From: Anaeropeptidivorans aminofermentans
GTDB lineage: Bacteria; Bacillota; Clostridia; Lachnospirales; UBA5962
NCBI RefSeq assembly: GCF_940670685.1
Contig: NZ_OW711693.1
Span: 3,162,001-3,226,000 of the forward strand
Length of the DNA: 64,000 nt
Reading direction: 5' to 3'
In this document: piece after piece, positions 44,843 to 53,265 of the stretch
Layout of the letters: each line of letters begins with the position of its first letter
Position numbering within the stretch: the first letter of the stretch is position 1
Notes under the pieces: model-generated
What the model was told of the DNA's origin: nothing
The model's input: the letters and a program-made list of their open reading frames with translations, nothing else
The model's database searches: none
Position numbers and translations under genes: made by a program

Positions 44843-46252
44843 ATGGACTATCAAAAGCTTTATATTAACGGTGAATGGGTTGACGGCGCAAGCGGAGAAT
44901 GGATAGAAGTTGAAAACCCGGCGGATAAATCCATTATAGCTAAGGTTCCCAAGGGAAATACCGAAGATGTTGACAGGGCCGTGAAAGCAGCAAAAGAGGC
45001 CTTTAAAACATGGCAATACTCGAAAATTGAAGACAGGGTTTCTTTAATGGAAAAGGTAGTGAAAGGCTTAAGAGATAATGTTGACCTTCTTACAGATACG
45101 ATTATGAAAGAGCTGGGCTGTGCTTATGAATTTACGCACAATGTTCATGTTCTTGATTTTGTTGCCGAAGCCGAAAACTACGTAAAAAATGCCAGAACAT
45201 ATGAATTTGAAGAAAGACTTGAAAAATCCATCGTAAGAAGAGAGCCTGTAGGCATTGTAGGCGGCCTCACCCCATGGAACTTCCCCTTGGAGCAAATAGT
45301 TAAAAAAGTTATTCCAGGCCTTCTTGCAGGCAATTGTATTATTTTAAAGCCAAGCCAAATGACCCCTCTTACAGCTTACATACTTACAGATATGATTGAT
45401 AAAGCAGGCTTCCCAAAAGGAACCTTTAATCTTGTAACAGGAAGAGCCGGAGAAGTAGGCAATGCTCTTGCTTTGCATGAAGATGTAGATATGATTTCCT
45501 TTACCGGTTCAACTGCCGGGGGCCGTGAAGTTGCTAAGCTTGCCCTTTCCAATATTAAAAAGCTTGCTTTAGAGCTTGGCGGAAAATCTGCCGCTGTCAT
45601 AATGGAGGGCGGAAATTACAGCCATGGCGTACGTTCTGTTCTCGATACGGTATTTTTAAACGGCGGCCAAACCTGCAATGCTTTTACAAGGCTTCTCGTT
45701 CCAAGGTCCTGCCAGAAAGAAATAGAAGAAATCATACTTGAACAAAGCAAAGATTATAAGGTTGGTAATCCTGCCGACAAATCCATAAACATCGGGCCTC
45801 TTGCTTCCCAGAAGCAATTTGACAAGGTAAAGGAATATATTAAAGTTGGTATAGAAGAAGGCGCAAGAATGCTTCTCGGTTCTGTTCCTGAAGGCTGCGA
45901 AACAGGATATTATGTAGAACCCGTAGTTTTTACCGATGTAAATAATAAAATGAGAATCGCACAGGAAGAAATTTTCGGTCCTGTTCTCGTAGTGATTCCT
46001 TATGACACCATAGACGAAGCTGTAGAAATCGCAAACGACAGCATCTACGGTCTTGCAGGCGCTGTATACGGCCCAACTGATGAAGAAGCCTATGAAACAG
46101 CAAAGAAAATAAGAACCGGCTCCATTTACGTAAATGAAGGAACATGGGATTTAAACGCCCCCTTCGGCGGATACAAACAATCCGGCCTTGGCCGCGAAGG
46201 CGGAATTGAAGGCTTTGAAGAATTCCTTGAAATAAAAACATTATATATTTAG
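44843..46252 (+). CDS. NAD(P)-dependent aldehyde dehydrogenase
   Basis: 469 residues, full-length ALDH family. TPWNFPLEQ in the cofactor site, LELGGKSAAVI with the general-base glutamate, NGGQTCNAFTRLL with the catalytic cysteine, and EEIFGPVLVV. Oxidises an aldehyde to the acid. AAGGAGG before ATG. Through the shared operator it belongs to the same regulon as the liv importer and the DoeA-like hydrolase; in ectoine breakdown the last step is an ALDH-family semialdehyde dehydrogenase (DoeC), which would fit but is not shown. Followed by a strong terminator. Confidence 0.92.
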   Translation: MDYQKLYINGEWVDGASGEWIEVENPADKSIIAKVPKGNTEDVDRAVKAAKEAFKTWQYSKIEDRVSLMEKVVKGLRDNVDLLTDTIMKELGCAYEFTHNVHVLDFVAEAENYVKNARTYEFEERLEKSIVRREPVGIVGGLTPWNFPLEQIVKKVIPGLLAGNCIILKPSQMTPLTAYILTDMIDKAGFPKGTFNLVTGRAGEVGNALALHEDVDMISFTGSTAGGREVAKLALSNIKKLALELGGKSAAVIMEGGNYSHGVRSVLDTVFLNGGQTCNAFTRLLVPRSCQKEIEEIILEQSKDYKVGNPADKSINIGPLASQKQFDKVKEYIKVGIEEGARMLLGSVPEGCETGYYVEPVVFTDVNNKMRIAQEEIFGPVLVVIPYDTIDEAVEIANDSIYGLAGAVYGPTDEEAYETAKKIRTGSIYVNEGTWDLNAPFGGYKQSGLGREGGIEGFEEFLEIKTLYI

Positions 46253-46329
46253 TGAAATATAGCCTTAAGACAGCAATAAAAATACGTTTACAAAATATAA
46301 AGCCTCTATATAAATTTAATCATATCGCG

Positions 46330-46378
46330 AAAACAAATAAGAATGACGCATTAAACTGCCGTCATTCTTATTTGTTTT
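46330..46378 (+). terminator. Terminator of the aldehyde dehydrogenase gene
   Basis: AAACAAATAAGAATGACG pairs with its complement ending ATTTGTTTTTAAG; 18-bp stem. Confidence 0.85.
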
Positions 46379-46668
46379 TAAGCCTGAAATAAAAATCAGA
46401 AAATATAGTCCAATAAATCCCTGCAGGTTCTATTGGCGCCAGTTTCATTTATTTCATCAGGATTCTTTTTTCCATCTGCAATAATTACGGATTTTTCCGT
46501 AAAAAATGAAAGTTCTCCTTTTAAATAAAGAAATTTACGTAAGGCATGCTTAATTTCTGAAAGAAATAAGTGTTTATTATAAGGCCTAAGAGAGTTTTAT
46601 TTTTAAGGCTCACTGCCTCTTTAAATTAAATTGACTATCCATATGCCCTCTGGCTTTAAAGGTAATTT
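46379..46668. other. Gap without recognised features
   Basis: Sequence between the terminator and the end of the EAL gene. Only an F2-like tip (AAATTGACTATCC near 46626) is noticed. Confidence 0.4.
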
Positions 46669-48441
46669 TTATAATAAGTATTTGCTCCCAATGCTTTGCT
46701 TGCAGATTTTCTTAAGCTTCGCCATTTCTACAGTCATTTCAGATAAGGTATTGTATTTATTGCTTAAAACGGCAACTACAGAAAGAGACAAAAGAGGAAA
46801 ATCCTCCTCCGTTCCATGTCTGTTTTTGGTGGTTATATAGCCTTTTTCCAGATCATGGCGGTTATAAAATTCTATAATAGAGGAATCAAAATCCTGTATT
46901 ATTTTTTTACAAATCGGCTCTATATCATCGCTGTGTACAATAGCCACGAAATCGTCTCCGCCGATATGGCCTATGAAATCATCGTCTGATCCAATGGTTT
47001 TTTTTAAAATCTGAGCAAGGCATTTTATTATTCGGTCGCCGTTTTCAAAGCCGTAAACATCATTATATGCCTTAAAATTATCAATATCCAAATACAATAT
47101 GAAAGCCTTGGACCGGGAAAAAATATTTTCTTCAAGCTTTTTTTCAATGAGAATATTTCCCGGAAGCCCCGATAAAGGATTCAAATGCTTTGCGTTATTG
47201 ACTTCTACCTGAATGGTCTTTTCAAGCAGGTCCTTTACGGTTACGATACCGGAATATTTTCCCTCCTTGGTTATGGAAATGAAATCATAAAGGCGGTTAT
47301 ATTCTCTGCCCATTGCTTTCTTCGCTACATTTTCTATACTTTCGTAATAGTCTACCTGCAAAAACGTCTTACTCATAATGTCCTTTACAGGTCTTTTGGA
47401 ATATAAATTAAAACCGTAAAGCCCCGAAAGATTACGGTAAAGCTCATTTCTTGTAATTACGCCTTTTATTATTTCGTCTTCTGTTATGCAAAAGCCTGAT
47501 ATGGAAGGGTCCTTTTCCATAAGCTCATAAACCTGATTGATAAGCATTTTGGGGGTTATGGTGTTTTGCATTGTGGATATATTGCCTATATAAAGCTCCG
47601 ATGACTTCTGGTCGAAAAGATGGTTCTTTCTGCGGTTTGCTTCATTGATTGTAAGAATTACGTCGTTTGATATGGGCCTTGTTTCAGGCCCCGGCTTTTG
47701 GATAAAAAAGCCCTGGCCGTAATGAATCCCTATATCTATAAGCTTTAAAAGCTCTTTTTCCGTTTCTATGCCTTCGGCAACAAGATATGTATTTGTAAGA
47801 GAAGCAAATTCGGCAAAGCTTTTTATAAGGGATTGCCTTGTAACATCTTTATCGATATCCCTGATAAGGTTCATATCAAGCTTAATAAAATGGGGGTTTA
47901 TATCGGAAATCATATTCAGGCCGGAATATCCTGCCCCGGCATCGTCTATGGCTATTTTATAATTCTGATTTTTATAGTTATTGATGGTTCTTACCAAATC
48001 AGAAATATTATCGATAGACCCTCTTTCCGTAATTTCAAATATAATATTTTCCGGGTCCATTCCGTATTTAAAAAGATACTCTTTTGTAAAGCCCTTTTTA
48101 AATTTTATATCGTGTATTATTTTAGGGTTTACGTTTAAAAACAGCTTAAGCTTTGTTTTAAGGCTGTGAAATGCTTCGATTGCCTTCGTTCTGCATATAA
48201 GCTCCAAATCCCATGTTTTTTCAAGTTTCTCGGCGTACTCAAAAAGTATATTGGGGCTTTGCATTTCTGTATCCTCAGGGCCTCTGCTCAGGGCTTCATA
48301 TCCGAATATAGAACCGTCCCTTAAAGATATAATGGGCTGAAAAACAGTAGTTATACTTTTTCTGTTTAGCACGTCGAAAAATTGTTCTTTAAGCGGCGCC
48401 AGAGATTCCTCATATTTATCTGTCAAATAGTTATTATTCAT
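46669..48441 (-). CDS. EAL - CBS pair - GGDDF protein (cyclic di-GMP turnover)
   Basis: 590 residues without membrane helices. EAL phosphodiesterase domain about 20-265 with YEALSRG, FLNVNPK, IIFEITERG, DDAGAGYSGLN, KLD and AEGIETEKE, so the catalytic set looks complete. Middle region about 285-425 has two CBS-like motifs (ISGFCITEDEIIKGVITRNEL and YSGIVTVKDLL) that may bind nucleotides. C-terminal cyclase-like domain about 430-590 has LDIDNFKAYNDVYG but GGDDF instead of GGDEF, so cyclase activity is doubtful and it may serve as a GTP sensor. ATG at 48441 with AAGGAGG upstream. Confidence 0.9.
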   Translation of the reverse strand: MNNNYLTDKYEESLAPLKEQFFDVLNRKSITTVFQPIISLRDGSIFGYEALSRGPEDTEMQSPNILFEYAEKLEKTWDLELICRTKAIEAFHSLKTKLKLFLNVNPKIIHDIKFKKGFTKEYLFKYGMDPENIIFEITERGSIDNISDLVRTINNYKNQNYKIAIDDAGAGYSGLNMISDINPHFIKLDMNLIRDIDKDVTRQSLIKSFAEFASLTNTYLVAEGIETEKELLKLIDIGIHYGQGFFIQKPGPETRPISNDVILTINEANRRKNHLFDQKSSELYIGNISTMQNTITPKMLINQVYELMEKDPSISGFCITEDEIIKGVITRNELYRNLSGLYGFNLYSKRPVKDIMSKTFLQVDYYESIENVAKKAMGREYNRLYDFISITKEGKYSGIVTVKDLLEKTIQVEVNNAKHLNPLSGLPGNILIEKKLEENIFSRSKAFILYLDIDNFKAYNDVYGFENGDRIIKCLAQILKKTIGSDDDFIGHIGGDDFVAIVHSDDIEPICKKIIQDFDSSIIEFYNRHDLEKGYITTKNRHGTEEDFPLLSLSVVAVLSNKYNTLSEMTVEMAKLKKICKQSIGSKYLL

Positions 48442-48796
48442 TAGCCCCTCCTTGACGAACTCCCCTTGCTCCAACATTTATCTCAATTTACAGTATCAGC
48501 ATATTAAATTATTACACCATGATTGTATACATGTTTATAAATTTTGTCTATACGTTTATATTATATTAATGTAAGAAATCTGTTAAATTTTTCCTATAAT
48601 ATTGCTTCTTGGAAGTTTATGTCAGAGATGTCCCGTTAAATAAAAGTGCAGATAAAAAAGGGAATATCGAGCCAAATAAGCAGTATACTTGCTAAGGGGC
48701 CCTGATGAAAAGCGACGTAATAGCACCCTTTTAGATAATTGCTTTTTATCTTTCTTTATATGCTGAGCAAATTTTTATTGCTTTTTAAACCTACTT
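48442..48796. other. Gap without recognised features
   Basis: AT-rich spacer upstream of the EAL gene. No gene or conserved structure seen. Confidence 0.4.
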
Positions 48797-48927
48797 TGTA
48801 TTTTGGATTAAGCAGGAACAGAACCGTAGATTTCTTTTGATTAAAAAGGTACCGCCACTGAAGGAAAGCTTTATTTTTGGGCCTACAGCAATAGTTTTTG
48901 TTACTTTCTTATAAGAAATTTATAATA
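48797..48927. repeat. F1 repeat copy 16, strongly diverged
   Basis: Keeps GGATTAAGCAGGAACAGAAC, ACCGCCACTGAAGGAAA, TTTTTGTTACTTTCTTATAA and AAATTTATAATA; tips decayed. Confidence 0.55.
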
Positions 48928-48954
48928 AATACCAAAATCAATTTGTTTGAAAGC

Positions 48955-48986
48955 AAAAAGCAGAAGTGATATCACTTCTGCTTTTT
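48955..48986. terminator. Terminator after agrD
   Basis: AAAAAGCAGAAGTGAT followed by its perfect complement (32-bp palindrome) with extra T on the right and A on the left. It would end agrBD transcription leftward. Confidence 0.85.
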
Positions 48987-49096
48987 TTATGTATGCTGTT
49001 TCTTCTACCGGCTTTTTGTAATATCTGCATGAAAGCGTATCAAAGAATTTTTAAAAATCCATTGCCCCTATTTCCATGCTTATTACTGCGACTTTA

Positions 49097-49249
49097 TTAC
49101 TTCTTGAACTTTAAGATTTCTTCAGGCATCTTAGGCTGATTGAAGCATAAGAAGCATGCTGGAGAAATGGAGTTGATTCCCATAAATAATGCCATTGATG
49201 CAACTCCTGTAGCCATAGTTCTGATAAGGTACATTTGAATTTTTTTCAT
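49097..49249 (-). CDS. agrD: AgrD-type autoinducing peptide precursor
   Basis: 50 residues, missed by ordinary length cut-offs. Amphipathic N-terminus MKKIQMYLIRTMATGVAS, core SPACFLCF, then an acidic tail NQPKMPEEILKFKK that matches the AgrD tail pattern P.xPEEL. By analogy with staphylococcal AgrD, where a five-residue thiolactone ring precedes the tail, the signal ring would be C33-F-L-C-F37. AAGGAGG lies before the ATG in the 22-base gap after agrB. The precursor is trimmed and cyclised by AgrB and sensed by AgrC. Confidence 0.9.
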   Translation of the reverse strand: MKKIQMYLIRTMATGVASMALFMGINSISPACFLCFNQPKMPEEILKFKK

Positions 49250-49271
49250 GATAAATCCTCCTTAGTATTTT

Positions 49272-49865
49272 TTATTTGTTTATGTTTAATGTTTTAGAGT
49301 AAACAAGTTTTCCAATAAGCATAACAGCTGAGGATACGAAAAGACCTACGCTTATTAAACTGGCGGATTCTATCCTATGGGTGGCAATAAAAAATATAAT
49401 AATACAGAGAAAAATTAAAAATGCTGTATTTGCCTCTCGCCTAAGCCTTGAAATGTCGTCAGAGCTTAGGGGCTTATTGGGATGTTCTGCAGGAGCCAGA
49501 AAATGATTTAATAAAAAAGATACGGATACTAAAAATATTACTAAGTATGTAGAAGAAAATAATTTTATGTAATTAAGCAGCGCCATATAGGATAGCAGCA
49601 TAAATATCATTAATAGTGAACATTTAAAATGCGTTTCAGCATGATAGCCGCCTATCAGCTGTCTAAAAATAAAGAAAGGTGCAAGAAAAAGTAAAATCTC
49701 TATATAGCAGTTAAATAACAGGGCTATCATTAAAATTATGACGATGTTGATAGCTGTAGATAAAACCAGCTCCATGCCGTAAGCATATACCCTTACGTCT
49801 TCCTCATTGATTACTTTTTGGTGTACCAAAAAATGAGTTATATCCAATGCAAATTTCGGCAACAA
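49272..49865 (-). CDS. agrB: AgrB-type peptide-cyclising membrane protease
   Basis: 197 residues with about six helices. The AgrB core LIGGYHAETHFKCS carries the catalytic histidine (HAETH) and cysteine, and FLAPAEHPNKPL follows. It removes the AgrD tail and forms the thiolactone. TTG start with GAGGTGA six bases upstream. Directly upstream of agrD; its promoter carries a pair of LytTR-like repeats. Confidence 0.93.
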   Translation of the reverse strand: MLPKFALDITHFLVHQKVINEEDVRVYAYGMELVLSTAINIVIILMIALLFNCYIEILLFLAPFFIFRQLIGGYHAETHFKCSLLMIFMLLSYMALLNYIKLFSSTYLVIFLVSVSFLLNHFLAPAEHPNKPLSSDDISRLRREANTAFLIFLCIIIFFIATHRIESASLISVGLFVSSAVMLIGKLVYSKTLNINK

Positions 49866-49884
49866 TTGACTTCACCTCATAATA

Positions 49885-49913
49885 AATATAATACTTAAAA
49901 GAAAACTTGTCTA
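49885..49913 (-). promoter_or_regulatory. agrBD promoter
   Basis: Minus strand TAGACA (49908-49913), 17-base spacer, TATATT (49885-49890). The expected start leaves only a very short leader before the agrB ribosome site. Confidence 0.65.
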
Positions 49914-49922
49914 ACCCCTTGG

Positions 49923-49955
49923 CCCAAGATGTATTTGGAACGACCTAAGATGCAT
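49923..49955 (-). promoter_or_regulatory. Tandem LytTR-type (AgrA) site upstream of agrBD
   Basis: Minus strand direct repeats ATGCATCTTAGG (49944-49955) and ATACATCTTGGG (49923-49934), 21 bp apart, ending nine bases before the -35. Geometry is typical of LytTR response-regulator activation; a similar pair stands before the RiPP operon. Confidence 0.7.
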
Positions 49956-50008
49956 CTTGACGGCCGTTTTCGACAAAACTTCTTTTTATTAGACAGGATA
50001 ATTCGATT

Positions 50009-50042
50009 AAAAAAGGTATTTCTTTTAAAAGAAATACCTTTC
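50009..50042 (-). terminator. Terminator after agrC
   Basis: AAAGGTATTTCTTTT paired with AAAAGAAATACCTTT; an A-run on the plus strand provides the T-run for leftward transcription. It separates agrAC from agrBD. Confidence 0.8.
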
Positions 50043-50199
50043 AAACAATAAATATACAGCCTTTTACAGCTTCTTTCAAAATGCGAAAGTGGATTATTAT
50101 AGCAGAGGGGTGATGCTCATCGCCCTGTAACTATAGTCTTTAAACAGAACTAAAGAAATATTTATAAGGCTTGCTAATTTTCATTATTGCTTTATACTT

Positions 50200-51483
50200 T
50201 TATTCGTTTTTAGAATTATCAAGCAATACGCTCAGAACAAACATCCCGTCATTGTAATTATAATTCATTATTCCGCCGATTCTATCAACAGAAGCTTCTA
50301 TGCTTTTCATGCCAATGCCGTGGGCAAGAGGATTGCTTTTTTTCGTCACCATATTATTTACATCGACGTAATCGGAAGTGTTTTTAATCATTATGGCAAG
50401 CTTATTTTCTATTTCGTTTATCCTTACAAAAATTTCACTGTTTTCCTTCCGGCTTCTTTCACAGGCCTCTATGCTGTTATCCAGCGCATTTCCCAAAAGA
50501 CGGGCAAGCTCTATTTTATTAAGATAAATAGCCTTTATAAAAATATGGGCGTCAAAATTAATCCCCAGCTCTTTTGCATATTGAGCTTTAATATTAATCA
50601 AAGAGTCTATAATAGCCTCTCCCGTATAGTATACGGCTTCATTTGTCCTAAGCTCGTTTTCCAAGGCATGAAGAGACTCTTCCGCCATATCCTTTTGGTT
50701 TATATTGATTAAATCGGCGATTACATTGATTTGATTTCTTATGTCATGCTTAAGCTCCCTAAGCTGATTATAGGATTCTTGAAGCAATTTGTAATTTCTT
50801 TCTTCATGGGCAAGTATCTGCTCCATTATGGAAAGCCGAAGCTTATTGGAATAAGATTCGATTAAATCGAACACCGCCCAGTTTATGTATAAAAGCCCTG
50901 CCACGCAAAACACATAAAGCATAATCCCCTGATGGCTTTGGGAATTGAGAAGAGAATAAAGAGTGACATATAAAATAAGTGAACTTAGCACTGGCATCAA
51001 TATAATCAAAAGCCAATAGCTGCCGGGAATCTCCTTATCCTTTTTCTTAACGAGCCTGTTATTATAAACTACAAACCAGAAATATATTATTTTTGTTCCT
51101 ATCATTCCTATTATACGGCTTGTGCCTTGGGTCAGTATATCCTTGGGAAGGCCGATATTTGCTATGGTCATAAGGCTTATAAATATTATTTCAGCAATAA
51201 AAATAAGCACTACAAACAAAGCTGAATAAAAAATGCTTTTGGCGAATTTAACCCTATATATAGTATTCGCTATAATGACCAGCACAGTAAATGTCACCGT
51301 AATCAGTATAAGCTGGTCCGATGTGAAAAGACCGGTAGTGAAAAGTATAATGCCGCCCAAAGTATATATCAGGGCTATTATGCTTCTCTTTAGGCCCTTA
51401 TAGGGCAGCAATCCGGAAAAGTAAATAAATACTATCATAAATTCAAAGCAAACGTTTACTGCCTCCACTAAATACCAGTTCAT
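50200..51483 (-). CDS. agrC: AgrC-type sensor histidine kinase
   Basis: 427 residues. About six or seven membrane helices in the first 210 residues, then a HPK10-type kinase core: YNQLRELKHDIRNQIN with the phosphorylated histidine, LLGNALDNSIEAC as N-box, and a glycine box HGIGMKSIE (GHKL ATPase). Senses the AgrD-derived peptide and phosphorylates the LytTR regulator. Begins four bases after the agrA stop codon, so the two are one operon with agrA first, the reverse of the staphylococcal order. Confidence 0.9.
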   Translation of the reverse strand: MNWYLVEAVNVCFEFMIVFIYFSGLLPYKGLKRSIIALIYTLGGIILFTTGLFTSDQLILITVTFTVLVIIANTIYRVKFAKSIFYSALFVVLIFIAEIIFISLMTIANIGLPKDILTQGTSRIIGMIGTKIIYFWFVVYNNRLVKKKDKEIPGSYWLLIILMPVLSSLILYVTLYSLLNSQSHQGIMLYVFCVAGLLYINWAVFDLIESYSNKLRLSIMEQILAHEERNYKLLQESYNQLRELKHDIRNQINVIADLININQKDMAEESLHALENELRTNEAVYYTGEAIIDSLINIKAQYAKELGINFDAHIFIKAIYLNKIELARLLGNALDNSIEACERSRKENSEIFVRINEIENKLAIMIKNTSDYVDVNNMVTKKSNPLAHGIGMKSIEASVDRIGGIMNYNYNDGMFVLSVLLDNSKNE

Positions 51484-51487
51484 TCTG

Positions 51488-52189
51488 TCACTCCATAATA
51501 TAGTTTAAATATGCATCAGAAATCTCTTTTTTAAAATTTCTGCTTACTGGCACCATTTCCCCAGATTTCATTAATAATCCATCTTTAGTTATTTTGTCTA
51601 TTGCCGTTAAATTAACCAAATAGCTTTTGTGAGGCTTTTTAAACTGATCTCCTATAAGCTCCTTTTCTATATCGCATAAAGGCTTGTTATACTCGTACTG
51701 CTTCTGGTCAACCGTATGTAAAGTAACCTTTTTCCGATAAACTTCAAAAAACGATATTTCATCAACGTATACCTTCTTAAACATATCCCTTGTATAAATA
51801 TCTAGGGTTTTATATTTAGAATTATACTCTTTTAAAATATCCCTTAATTTTTGAATATAAAAGCTTTCATGCTGCCCCTTAATCAAATATCTAAAAGCCC
51901 CGACTTCATAACCGTCGATGGAAAACTCCTTATAGTTAGTCAAAAATACGATGATTACCCTTTTATGGTCCTTACGGATTTTTCTGGCTGTCTCAAGCCC
52001 GTTAATCCCCTGCATTTCAATATCAAGAAATATAATATCAAAATATTCTGTAAGAAGCGCCTCCAACAGAGCCTCACCGCTGAAATATTTGAATATTTCA
52101 TAGCTTTTACTATCTGGGATAAGGGTTTTTATCCATCTTTCAACTTCCTGAGATTCTCTTTCCTGATCGTCGCAAATAGCTATTTTCAA
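51488..52189 (-). CDS. agrA: AgrA-type LytTR response regulator
   Basis: 233 residues. Receiver domain about 1-120 with acidic pocket CDD, phosphoacceptor DIIFLDIEMQGINGLE and conserved lysine, then a LytTR DNA-binding domain (VDEISFFEVYRKKVTLHT, HKSYLVNLTAI, VPVSRNFKKEI). It should activate agrBD and, from the shared repeats, the RiPP operon. An extended -10 TGTTATAAT is present at 52254-52262 (minus strand). Confidence 0.9.
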   Translation of the reverse strand: MKIAICDDQERESQEVERWIKTLIPDSKSYEIFKYFSGEALLEALLTEYFDIIFLDIEMQGINGLETARKIRKDHKRVIIVFLTNYKEFSIDGYEVGAFRYLIKGQHESFYIQKLRDILKEYNSKYKTLDIYTRDMFKKVYVDEISFFEVYRKKVTLHTVDQKQYEYNKPLCDIEKELIGDQFKKPHKSYLVNLTAIDKITKDGLLMKSGEMVPVSRNFKKEISDAYLNYIME

Positions 52190-52610
52190 TATAAATCACC
52201 TGCAATCTATGACTTCTATAACGACAGATACAAAAATCAAATATTTATTCCCCATTATAACATTTATAGTATACTTAACATATAAAGTATTTTATTATTT
52301 CCAAAAATACAACAAACTTTGACTAAGGGGCTAAAATAAATTTCTTGTAATTTAGCAAATTCACTTTTCCATATAAAATCTCTTTGTATAAGTTTATCAT
52401 AAAATTGCCGTTTTTGTTAAAAATATGTTCTTTCTTTGCTTACAATTGTAAATACGGCTTTATCAAGGGTATCGCTTTTAAAGTATTCATAACTTTCTTC
52501 TTAATATATTTTTGTCCTTTCATGTTAAATATCTAGCTAGTTATAGCTTATCCTTTGATTATACAGGACGCAAGCTATTTTTTACAAACTTTATAATATA
52601 AATCTGCAAA
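52190..52610. other. AT-rich gap upstream of agrA
   Basis: Contains the likely extended -10 promoter of agrA (52254-52262) and no gene. No LytTR-type repeat pair was noticed here. Confidence 0.45.
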
Positions 52611-52656
52611 AAAAGAATACGGCCCTGTTCTTTTAACGAACAGCGCCGTATTCTTT
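52611..52656 (-). terminator. Terminator after the RiPP precursor gene
   Basis: AAAGAATACGGC pairs with GCCGTATTCTTT, with inner CTGTTC / GAACAG; A-run on the plus strand. Separates the RiPP operon from agrA. Confidence 0.85.
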
Positions 52657-52727
52657 CTTAAATATCAGCCGTATATGGGTATCAATAAATATGGAATTAG
52701 TCTTTTTATATGCGTAAATTCAAGAAA

Positions 52728-52904
52728 TTATATGCTTTCTTCTACGCTTATCCAATTGTATGCATAGTAGTTTATAATTGCCTCATTGCTATCGCTTGGG
52801 CTTTCGTTACGTGGCTGACGGTAAAACGTTCCGCTATTTCCGTAAGTGCCCAGAGCAATTATGGTATTTTCTTCAAAACGTACCTTTCTATTAAGCTTCT
52901 TCAT
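52728..52904 (-). CDS. RiPP precursor peptide with Clo7bot-like leader and Cys-free core
   Basis: 58 residues. MKKLNRKVRFEENTIIALG resembles the leader of Clo7bot/CLI_3235-type precursors (MKKLxKK...TVEAY). The rest has no cysteine at all but is rich in aromatic and small polar residues: Y21, F27, Y28, then INYYAYNW at 44-51. AAAGGAAAG precedes the ATG at 52904; an upstream extension to 52958 has no site. Last gene of the operon rSAM - maturation protein - carrier-like protein - precursor, followed by a terminator. Since Clo7bot cores are normally Cys-rich, the modification here must differ. No export or protease gene is adjacent. Confidence 0.75.
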   Translation of the reverse strand: MKKLNRKVRFEENTIIALGTYGNSGTFYRQPRNESPSDSNEAIINYYAYNWISVEESI

Positions 52905-52990
52905 TGTAACTTTCCTTTCATAAACTATTATACTTTTTATTTTAAGGCGTATTCTCACCGGATACTTTTAAGCCGGCTGAATATTCCCAA

Positions 52991-53263
52991 TTAAACATAT
53001 ATATTTTCAAAACTCATGGCCTCGATAATGCCTTCTGCAAGGCTTGCTATTGTAATAAGCTTTTTATCGGCTTGATAAAACTTTCTTACGGGTATATGGT
53101 ACTCGTCCTCTATTTTATAAAAAAGCTCAATCACATCATAGACTTTTAACCCAAGAGAACATGTAAAAAGGCTTATTTCGTAATCCTCAACGTCTACGTA
53201 AGAGATATCCTTTATAAATTTTCTTATGCTTTTACATAAGTCCTTTTTGTTCGTAAATATCAC
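52991..53263 (-). CDS. Acyl-carrier-related peptide maturation protein
   Basis: 90 residues. SLGLKVYDVIELFYKIEDEYHIPV has the helix pattern of an acyl carrier protein, but the phosphopantetheine serine motif DSL is replaced by KVY, so no prosthetic group can be attached. This matches the carrier-related proteins found in Clo7bot-type gene sets, where it may hold the leader peptide or bridge enzymes. GTG start two bases after the stop of the previous gene, suggesting coupled translation. Confidence 0.7.
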   Translation of the reverse strand: MIFTNKKDLCKSIRKFIKDISYVDVEDYEISLFTCSLGLKVYDVIELFYKIEDEYHIPVRKFYQADKKLITIASLAEGIIEAMSFENIYV

Positions 53264-53265
53264 CT

